DNA of 64,000 nucleotides from Lepidodermella squamata (lineage: Eukaryota; Gastrotricha). This document shows, one piece after another, positions 55,199 through 64,000 of the stretch. Made by a program: the position numbers and the translations under genes. Location: positions 930,001-994,000 of the forward strand of contig JBLDXI010000024.1 in assembly GCA_047495785.1 (NCBI GenBank), in the 5' to 3' direction. A model generated the notes under the pieces. That model made no database searches, was not told the DNA's origin, and saw only the letters and a list, made by a program, of their open reading frames with translations. Positions within the stretch are counted from its first letter, which is position 1, and each line of letters starts with the position of its first letter.

Positions 55199-57247
55199 TT
55201 ACAAACGAGCATTATTCGGTTGTTGCCAGCGATATGTTCCAGAGTACTTGAAACCAACCTTTGAACATAATTCGTCACTTTCTTTAGGACCGCGACTGAA
55301 AATAATTGAGCATATTATTTGACTTGAGCACGATTATCTAAAAACTCACCCTCCATATTGGTAAGGAAGTGGTTTAATTTTTTCGCTTTCAATTTTGTGA
55401 AGAAGTGGGGTGAAAATTCTCCAGGCTTCAGCCAATTCATCAGTTCTCACGAAGTTTATTTGACTGCCGCCCAAAACTTCAAGCAGCAAACGCTCGTAAG
55501 CATCCGGGAATTTGACCTCGCTGTAACGCGACGAATAGGTCAGATCGAGTTCAGTCTCCTCGAAACTGAAACCCATGCCGGGCTTCTTTGTCATCATCTT
55601 GAGGTAGACTGCTTCGTTGGGCTGCACGCGAAGCACGAGTTCGTTGCGCTGGATCGGATTGATGCTGTCGAAAATTGACGCGGCCACATCCTTGAATTGG
55701 ATGCGAAGCTCGGCTTTACGCTCATTCAACGCCTTGCCACACTTCATGATAAAAGGAACCCCATGCCATCTCTCATTGTCAACACTAAGAAAAATTCGTA
55801 AATTTAAAGAAATAATTAGTCCACCTTAACTAACTAAAGAACAGCTGTGGCAAAGGTGGGCGTAACGGAATCTTTCGGTACAGTTGAGTCGTCCAGGTAG
55901 CCGTGTTTTGAGTCGTCAGTCTTGCCATCAGGATCGGCAGTGTATTGTCCAAGAACGCAATTGCTCGTCTCAATCGGACACCATCTCGTGAGAGTCCTTT
56001 GACTTTTCGTCGCGGATATCCTCGGCGCCGACTGAGCTTGGTCGTTCCATGGCAGCCAAACATAGAATCTGCATCAAATGGTTTTGCATGACGTCGCGAA
56101 TAATACCGAACTGGTCGAAATATCCACCACGACCCATGGTTCCGAAGGGCTCTTTGAAGGTGATTACAACCGCTGAAATGTAGTGACGATTCCAGATCGG
56201 GCTGAACAAAACGTTGGCGAAACGCAGAACCAACAAATTCTGAACCATTTCCTTGCCCAAGTAGTGATCGATACGGTAGATTTGCTGTTCGTTAAACAGG
56301 CCAGCCAAGTGGCGCGACAACTTTTCCGACGAAGCCAGGTCATGGCCGAACGGCTTTCGACAACCACGCGAGTCCAACCCTGGCCTTTCGCCATGCAATT
56401 CTCGCGAATATTAGCCGAAACAGGTTCGTAACACGTTGGGAGGCAGGGCCATGTAGAACAAGCGGTTGACTGGTGACCCGTTGGCGCACAGTTTTTCGAT
56501 GTGTCATCGAGCTTCTTGAAGGTAACTACCGTCATCGTAAACGCCCTTGACATACGAGTTGATCGAGAAAAATCGCTCGAATTTTTCCATTTCTTTCGGG
56601 TTCTTCTATCCAGCTTAATTGAAAATAGCAACAAAAATTAGGGTAAATAAAGCAGTGCGTTTTCGAAATTGCATGCCAAAGTTAAAAACATTGACTTGAT
56701 ACAAAAAATGTTGGGAAGCGTTAAGTTTTCACGAGTACTTAATGCTAGCAAATTTTCTGTCTACTACAAAATTACAACGAAAAAACATATAAAAGTGCGA
56801 CATATATCTCTCACCTCGTTCTACAAAATTAAATTTCAAATTTTCAGTAGAGTTGCAAAAATAAAAAATCTGAAAAAATGAAAACTGCTTAAAAACGGGT
56901 ACAAACCTTCATGAATGGCTCGCAGCTTTCACGGATTTTCGCAATGGTCAGGTCGCTTCGGGCGAAACCAATGATGTGAGTCTTTTCGGGTAGAAGACCG
57001 TCGCGATACAAGCACCACAAAACTGGGTAGATTTTCTTCTTCGCAAGGTCGCCCTACAAAATCATCGCATTTAAAAGGAAATTTCATCAGATTTAGAAAG
57101 AAATACCGAGGCGCCCATGAGGATGAACGCGACAGTTTGAGTGAAGGAGTCCGGTTGTTCGGACTTGATGATTTGCAGCACATCTTTCTCTTCCAGCTGC
57201 ACGGTGCCTTCACGCTTGAGACCAGAAGCCAAGTGTTCCTCAGCCAT
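55199..57247 (-). CDS. G6PD: Glucose-6-phosphate dehydrogenase, frame broken by indels
   Basis: Exons: 57247-57107, 57053-56907, 56605-about 55835, about 55785-55346, and a last exon ending at 55199. The product is clearly G6[19 protein letters not shown] (NADP site), [12 protein letters not shown], active-site [53 protein letters not shown], and the end [15 protein letters not shown] ... GTYRWQQ. It is the first, rate-setting enzyme of the oxidative pentose phosphate pathway. In the third exon at least six single- or double-base indels shift the frame: near 56513 (+1), 56503 (-1), 56430 (+1), 56357 (-1), 56003 (-1), and two between 55976 and 55990. Amino acids between breaks stay highly conserved, so the damage is recent or a sequencing error. 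Confidence 0.9.
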
Positions 57248-57479
57248 TACAAATGATTGCCAAAAAATAAGATCACTAATGACAATAAAAAACACAATCA
57301 ATTCTCCAAATCCAACGAAGGGTAGCGCTATGAAGTAGCCCTGAGTAGTGAGGCGCAAAGTTAGTTTGGCTTTATTCACCGATATTTTTGTATAAATTGT
57401 GCGACGACGTCTGTTACGTAAACAATGATTAAAGAGGCGCTGCTGAGAAATAATAAGAGCCTCACCGGAAAGTGAACAA

Positions 57480-60400
57480 TCAATCATCATCATCTGAAAT
57501 TTCAATAACAACTGGTTCGGTTGAACGCGGAGCCGGAGTCAGCATTGGCGGGGCTTGATACATTGAACGAGGGACTGGAGCTCTTACCATCGGCGGGATG
57601 GCTGATGGCATTGGTATGAGAGGCGGCATTACTGGAGGAGGCGGGCCCCTCGGAATCGATTGGGATGGCAAGGGAAGTAGCGGTAATAAATTTGAAAAAC
57701 CGGGCGGGGCTGGTAATTGATAGGACGGCAGGCTGCTTCTTGGCGTTGACGAAAACGAAGGAGCAGGAGGTAAGCTGTAGAGGGGTAGCGACGGTAGAGA
57801 TGGCTCTATAGTAGAGCTTATTGATGGCTTCGGTGAAATCGGAGACGGCGCGCGAGGCAACGATGAAGGTGAACTAAGAGCCGGTGTAGATTGAATAGCA
57901 GGCCCGCCTGACAACATATTAGACAGAAGAGACGAATTCTGCCGCTGTTGTTGTTGTATTTGCAGCTGCTGCAGCTCGGCAAGTGATTGACTTTGAAAAC
58001 TAGAGGAAGTAGTAGTGCTCGTTTTTGTGGCAGTTGTGCCTTCAGCTGTTATCAGCGATGAAAGCAACCTGGTCGAAAAAAATCGAAAAATTTCCCAACA
58101 ACATGAGCAGTTGTCTCACTTACCCTTCAGTTGTCAAACGAGGTGGGGGAGGAGGGTGAGGTTTAGCCGCCGGTTGTCTTGGGGCTTGCTTAGATGCGTC
58201 ATCGTCATCCGATTCTCCTCCAGAACCGCCCTTTTTTCGCTTTTTGCCGCGGTTGTTCTTCGCAAAAGTGGGAAGCACAACCTGCTCGTACTCGATTTTA
58301 TCAGTTTCGTACTGCAGCAATGCTCTCCGCCGTTCCAGCTCAGTTAACCGCGTCGCAGGGTCAATCTCTCGAAAAGTGTCATGCCGTTGAGGTGGCTGTA
58401 ATTGGGAAGATAATACTAGCCTATTTGAATCACTTTTAATGAAATTTTACCCTTGCGAAATAAAACGACAGTTCTTTTATCACTGAATTCAGCACGTTAT
58501 CGACTACCGGGGCGTTGAAAGCAGCGATCAAACTTTCGGCTTGTTGCTTTGAATCAACAGGTGGTTTTGAAGGAACAACTTGCTCCTCTGGAAATTGCCG
58601 ATAAATGTTCTATAATTTAGGCATTGTTGCATTTTTCCTTTGAAAATTTGAAAATAACTACCTTAATGTCATCTCTTGTAAATCGTCGATTCACCGGAGA
58701 ATCGTCCACAACCCTAGTTGAAAGAGCTTCTTTCTGCACTTGTCTATCGTAGACGACCCGCTCGAGCGAGCAATCACTGACCAGCCGATACACAAAACAC
58801 GGCTTCAGCTGCCCAAAACGGTACACCCTTGCAAGGGCTTGAACATCTTGGCACGGGTTCCAACTCGCGTCCATCAGACACACCCGGTTGGCACCGGTCA
58901 AATTAATACCAAGCGAGCCTGCTCGGGTTGAAATAAGAAAAAGAACGGCTTGGTTGCTCAGACTAGACACTTTTTCATCAGAATTTTGCACTTCATTTTC
59001 AACTTTGACTTTCGGAGTTTTCCCCTGTTGAAAGCGGTTGACTAGCAATTCTCGGCTCGACCCGGGTGTCGATCCGTCGAATCGATAGTAGTCGACATTG
59101 GCCCGCCAGTAGTTATCAGCGCTCGGCGTTTCATCAATTGAACTCGGCAGAATCGCGTGTGGCTTGACTGACTTTTGCAAAATTTTCTCAATCATGTCAA
59201 GTGTAGCGATGTTTTGGCTGAAAACCAGCATGCGATCGCCGGCAAGCACCGCGTATTTAATCAGGCATAGCAGCACGCGAAATTTCGGGCTATCCTCCGG
59301 GTTGCACTTGGGCGTGTAATTCTCGAGCAGCGGAAGTGCCTGTGTGAATTGACAGATAATGATGAAGCAAGTAGAAGTAGAAAATGAGCCGGCAGATAAT
59401 GAATTAAAGCGCGCAGTGACCACGAGTCATGACGCGAAATCGATCGAACGTGCGATTGATTCAATTACGCGACGTCTCTGTAACACTGAATTCAGCGGCA
59501 GATAACGAACAATCAATCAGTACACTGTTTCTGTGGTAAGAAATGGATACTAAATGTAATATAGCCCAGTATAAGATCATCAACTTGACGTCGACAGCTA
59601 TACATGAGGGGCCGAGGGAATCCTAGATGTAGCAGTAGTCGTAGTACTTGGGGCGATACATTCTCATTTAACTACATTTTCCCTCAGGACGCATTACATC
59701 GTTCTTTGCTAAGATAGTTTTTGCGCGCTCTTACTGTATTTTCATATACCAATTTTTAAACATGATAAAAGCTCGAAAATGGTACTTGGCGTGACTGGCT
59801 CCTTCTTTAGAGCAACATTTTATAGAATGATTGATAGCATTTTAACCTCTCTACTATTCGCGATGGTTATCAACTTTTTCCTTCAAAATCCAACATTAAA
59901 CCTAGTAGAAGCTAACAATAACAAAGGTAAGGTTGCCTTCGCTTTGTGATTCCTAAATAAGTTATGTTTTTCCAGCAACCGGAAGTCCAGGTAACTGGGT
60001 AGAAGAATTCTGTCAAGAGTGCTCGACGTTTGGAGACGCTTGCATATTTCACGCCCCAACGAGACGCTGTTTTGCATTTGAAAGGCACCAACCGATGACG
60101 TGGCATCACGCTAACGACTGGTGCTTAAACGAAAATTTCACGGGTCTTGCTCGTTTAGTAACAAGGGACGCAGATTTAGCAGTCAGAACTTTCTTAGAGC
60201 GTATGTTTTTTCTGATTTATAAATCGAAACTAATCAATCTATGCAGGAAGGAATTGGCACTATGGCAATAGCTTTGCATACTGGATAGGTGGTGAATTCG
60301 AGCGGCGATTCGAGAATTGGCAATGGATAGGCTCAGATGGGTACCCAATGAATTACGTTAATTGGGAGATCAGATTGCCGGGCTACAAATCTCAGCCTGA

Positions 60401-62585
60401 CAATCCGTCTCTAGACAGTTGTGTTGATTTAGAGCTACGATACGTTGAAGGTAAAACGCTTCACTACGGTTGGTATGACACTAGATGCGACCACATGCAA
60501 TTTTTTATTTGTGAGCTTGTTACAAGCTAGAATTTTACTCAATTTTGTAAGATATTGCCTGCTAAACAGTACAAATAAATCAAAATTTACCCATCTCATA
60601 TCGTACTCGTTTTCATCTGATTTCTTTTCATCCTGATAACCAGCTCGCTTAGCAACCGCTAGCCAATTAGACCATTCGGAGCTTCTCATGTTTTGCTCAT
60701 TTTCCAAATCGATAGGCTGAGATTTAGGGGCAGAGCTCGTACTTGGCCCTCCGTTATTTTGAGATTTTTTGCGATTCTTCTTCGAGTTTTTCGAGTCGTC
60801 TACGAAGTCCTCTTCGCCCGACCAGATTTCATCGTCATCCACACCGTCACCAGCAACTTCCGCACGACCCCTAACAAACCGATAAAAAACGTCCGGGTGG
60901 TTTGAAATCTAAAATTTCAAACATTTATTATCATTTCAAGCCACTGTCGCTCCTAAACCTGCCTTCATTGCCATGGCGAAAGCTCGAAATAAGTTCCTAG
61001 TAAACAAGCCACCTGTCATTGAGCACCTAGCAACGCACATATTGTACGCTCGAGCTTGGAAATCGGTCATTTTCAACGACAAAATGTATTCATATTTTGG
61101 AGGTAGATGTTGATAGAGCAGTAACGCGGGTCGTCGGTGGACGAATCCTTTGAGCAAGGAATGTAAAATGTGACTCCGATCTCGCATCTGCTGAACTTCG
61201 ACTGGAACGCTGTCCGCGGCCGAGCCTCGTAAAATAGGCGAGACGAATAGGTCTTTGAATTGAACGAGCGGGCCGAGATGCCCTGGTCGAATGAAATCAA
61301 CCATATACCAATATTCCATCAAATTATTCTGCACCGGGTAGCCGGTCAAAACTAAACGCCGTCTAGTGCGAATTTTACGCATCAATTGCACAACCTCGGC
61401 GTTTTCCGACTTTAAACGATGTCCTTCATCACAGACGACTATATCGGGTCCGGGTTTGAATAAAGAAGTAATAAGTGTTTCGAATTCCCGTTTCCTCTCC
61501 GCTCCGAGGGCTTTCTTCTCCTCGGCACTCTCCTTGTTCTTTTGGCGAAGGTGAAGATATCCGCCACTCGCTTCCTTTTTCGCAGTGGCTTTCAACCTTT
61601 TTTGAGCGTTTTTCCATATGCTGAGAAGCATTTCATAACCGATAAGCAAGACGCCGCCGTTGCTTTTCCAATTAGCTGTAAGCAGGCGTTATCAATTATT
61701 TAATATTTAATAGGTTAGAAAATAATGCTGAAACTTACAAATTATGGCAAGTTTATCTTCAAAGGTTTTGCATTCATCGTCGATAAATGCCAGGCCAAAG
61801 GTGCGATATCTATCATCGACGTCAACTTCAACAACGCTGTTGACATCAGGTGTTGGGCTCTGTTGATGGCTGCCACTCTCATTATGAGACTTTTCAGGTA
61901 GCCACTTGTTGAATTCGGCAAACCACAATCTAATCGTATTTGCCGGTGTAACAATCAAGCACTTCTCGAGTTTGGTAGAACGGAATAAAGCTTCGAGAAA
62001 CGCTACGACTTGTAGGGTTTTCCCAAGACCCATCGAGTGAGCAAGAATACATCCAGCACCAGAAAGTCCAGCATTGAAATGAGGAATGCTACCAATCAGA
62101 TTGCTGTACATGAAACGCAGCCCACTAATCTGATGCGGCTTGAGCTGCTTGCCAATCTAAACAGGAGGTTCGAACATATTGAATCGTAACTCTCAAGTAT
62201 ATCTCACATGAAACGCAACAAATATATCATCTTCATTTTTTGCGTGTGTCGGATTCAACAAAACTCGCCCAAATGAATCCGGTTGATTACATTCGTCATT
62301 CTCAAGCAAGTTTGCGAGTGCAGAAATGGGCGAAGGCCTCGTATTGACAATTTCATCATCGCGAAGGGAAGATATATCAGCAACTGGATTGGATTCATCT
62401 GGTAAAAGAGAGGAGTCAATTTAAGCTATACATTCGAATCGCGTGGTGGAAAAATATTACTAATAATAATTAATTGTTCAATGTTAACAAGGTGTACAAT
62501 TTGCTATTTTCGAGTTCTCATAAGGCGTTAACTAAAAAGTACCTGCACTGCTTTCATCGTCGGAAATAACGATGCAATCGCCCAT
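57480..62585 (-). CDS. RAD54L2: RAD54L2/ARIP4-like SNF2 helicase
   Basis: About nine exons, from MGDCIVISDDE (62585-62543) to a stop at 57480. The SNF2 motor is complete: QLKPHQISGLRFMYSNL, AHSMGLGKTLQVVAF (motif I), VTPANTIRLWFAEFNKW, VVCDEGHRLK (DEGH, motif II), LTGYPVQNNLMEYWYMVDFI, MLVFSQNIATLDMIE, FLISTRAGSLGINLTGA (motif V), VYRFGQLKPCFVYRL (motif VI). The match is to RAD54L2/ARIP4, a chromatin and TOP2-linked remodeller, rather than ATRX. Residues N-terminal and C-terminal to the motor include SIM-like motifs at both ends (CIVISDDE; VVIEISDDDD). One intron (60962-60909) has GC-AG ends. Another (60590-59340) contains a lectin gene on the other strand. A Pro/Ser-rich tail precedes the stop. 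Confidence 0.9.
59779..60530 (+). CDS. C-type lectin-like domain protein nested in RAD54L2 intron
   Basis: Three exons: 59779-59926, 59976-60200, 60247-60530, about 218 residues. It begins with a hydrophobic N-terminal segment (LTSLLFAMVINFFL, signal peptide or anchor) and a single CTLD. That contains CFAFERHQPMTWHHANDWC, YWIGGEFERRFENWQW (the WIGL-type core), SQPDNPSLDSCVDLE (QPD in the long loop) and WYDTRCDHMQFFICE (WND position). QPD is the galactose-type motif of CTLDs, but the WND Asn is Tyr, so calcium and sugar binding are uncertain. The gene lies wholly inside the RAD54L2-like intron 60590-59340, on the opposite strand. Likely secreted or surface, in recognition or immunity (inference). 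Confidence 0.85.
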
Positions 62586-63920
62586 AATTATTCATTTTTC
62601 ATCATAAATGATATTAAAATCTAGAAATCAAGTTCAAAAATTGCGTTAGCTGGTTGAACAAGCGAACTTATATTTCCAATGTTTAATGTTTACTCGTCTG
62701 TTTATAATTGAATTCAATATGGTACCTTGAAAAGAAAAGGTGTAGCCTCAATAGAGAGATCGGAGTTGCTAATAATCACGAAAAGGAAGTAGTATGATGC
62801 ATGTGATAGTACCAAGCATCTTTTAAACAATTCAATTTTTCGACTTCAAGATTAGGTAATCAAAATATAATATTACATGCGAACTCCCTGGAAACACTTA
62901 ACACCCGCTATATCTAAAATGTCAGAAGCTAGAAATCGAATGCGAATAAAATCATCCTAAGGTAGCCAAAACTTCTAATCATTCCATCCGATAAAATTCC
63001 GTTCGAGAAAGCCCAGCTTCTTCTCACCCCAAACAGCAGCTCATTCGTCATTTGCTTCGTGCTCTCTGGATTAGCATTCCACCCCCTATCAGACGGTGAA
63101 CTAAAAGCCCTGAAGAAATAACAGGCGATGCCCTTCCAAGGGTAAGAAAGAATTGCGTGACAGAACTACATTCTCGAAGGCTCAACAACACGGCAAAATG
63201 AATAATATTGAATATGGAATTGTTGACCTACGGCTAAAACGGATGTAGAACAATCAATAAGACTTCTAAAGGCAGGCAAGCCAGGAGAGCAGGTGCGACT
63301 AACAGTCAGGAGGGATCAGTCAAGGCCATCAGCTGGGCGAAACTGATAACCAGGTCAAATCTCGTTTTCAAAATAGCTCATTATTTGAACTTCGCCAGAT
63401 TCATACTTTTTCGTGAAATATTATTTCTAAATTTAATTTGTCATTACTGACAAGTTTGAATAAATGCCGTTGCTAGACAACGTGCCGCTCCCTAACCCCA
63501 CCCTCTTACGGCTTGAAAAGGGTCAAAATCTTCAAGAAATGACCGCAGACATTTGTAATTTTTGCGCTGTTTATTCAGACCGTTCTAGTTTACATCAGTT
63601 TGCATGAATACGGGAATGTAGGGAATAAAACTTATCTTCAATTCTTCACCATTCTTGACTTTTGACCAAGACGATTCGGCCATTAGGTTGCAAATCAATA
63701 ACATCGCTTTGATGCGTTACGCATATCTGCGACCTAGTTTCATTCTTTATAACTGTCGCCTCTTGCTTTATCCTTCTGCATAGTCTCTCTTTCTTTCGTA
63801 TTTTTTAATTTATTGTTATCTACACCATCTTGATAAACGAGAGATCGCAGCTGATCGTAATATTTACCTACACTTACTGTAGGTTTGTTGAAAGCATTTG
63901 ACCTTATTCACTTCACAATC
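62586..63920. other. Intergenic right of RAD54L2
   Basis: About 1.3 kb between divergent genes with no exon seen. TCTAG lies about 40 bases upstream of the RAD54L2 ATG. A TAAGGTAGCCAAA match near 62960 to 28S rRNA is too short to mean anything. Confidence 0.4.
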
Positions 63921-64000
63921 ATGCGATGGATAGTTGTTGGATTGCTGTTATCGTTGATTAGTGTAGCAAAATCTGCAGATTCGGTCGTTACTGCGGCGCC
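63921..64000 (+). CDS. 5' end of a secreted protein gene (cut by window)
   Basis: The last 80 bases open at ATG 63921 and encode a classic signal peptide (MRWIVVGLLLSLISVAKSAD) followed by SVVTAA at the window edge. The rest of the gene is outside, so function cannot be stated. Confidence 0.6.
   Translation, partial: MRWIVVGLLLSLISVAKSADSVVTAA

Noticed and set aside
59261-59464. Minus-strand ORF overlapping the RAD54L2 helicase exon edge
   Set aside because: Shadow of the helicase exon and intron in another frame.
62955-62975. Match to 28S rRNA (TAAGGTAGCCAAA), a possible R2-type target
   Set aside because: Only 13 bases match; flanking sequence does not continue as rRNA and no element is present.

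Overview
The window is animal nuclear DNA. Genes are intron-bearing and the products are metazoan families. Most introns are 45-70 nt with GT..T-rich-AG ends. Genes lie on both strands, often 110-230 bp apart. CEP41, CFAP20DC and three CNBD2-like genes point to an animal with cilia or flagellated sperm. The compact genes and T-rich acceptors would suit a tardigrade or another small-genome invertebrate, but the sequence alone does not settle the phylum.

Layout. 0.8-10.7 kb: three tandem + strand genes resembling CNBD2 (cyclic-nucleotide-binding domain protein), with a small two-exon gene between the second and third. 10.7-14 kb: a gene-free, CpG- and repeat-rich spacer. 14-15.2 kb: CEP41 (-). 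17.4-25.9 kb: five tandem adiponectin-receptor-like PAQR genes (+), graded in intron content from four exons to none. 27.6-30.5 kb: two related genes with a shared C-terminal domain that looks BEN-like. 30.7-32.9 kb: a secreted or anchored temptin + DBH-like copper monooxygenase (-). 33.9-37.4 kb: a FAM120-family protein (-) whose last intron carries a repeat relic, with a decayed partial duplicate upstream. 39.2-41.0 kb: a small membrane protein and a pair of unrecognised Thr-rich, Cys-paired, probably GPI-anchored proteins (+). 41.7-44.5 kb: a PTP-PEST-like phosphatase (-). 45.3-51.3 kb: a disordered nuclear protein, UTP18, CFAP20DC and the very short RPL29 gene (all -). 53.2-57.2 kb: MRPS33, GGTase-I beta and a frame-broken G6PD (all -). 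57.5-62.6 kb: RAD54L2/ARIP4 (-), with a C-type lectin gene nested on the opposite strand in one intron. The window ends inside the signal peptide of a further gene.

There is no single pathway. The most distinctive signals are: (1) splice-acceptor-like sites a few bases upstream of many start codons, with close same-strand spacing, suggesting spliced-leader trans-splicing or very short 5' UTR exons; (2) the novel CxxxC...CxxxC anchored protein pair; (3) the PAQR array with stepwise intron loss; (4) loss of the cyclic-nucleotide cassette in two of three CNBD2 copies; (5) SUMO-interaction-like motifs at both ends of RAD54L2; (6) clustered indels confined to G6PD. Gene coordinates below run from start codon to stop codon and include introns.
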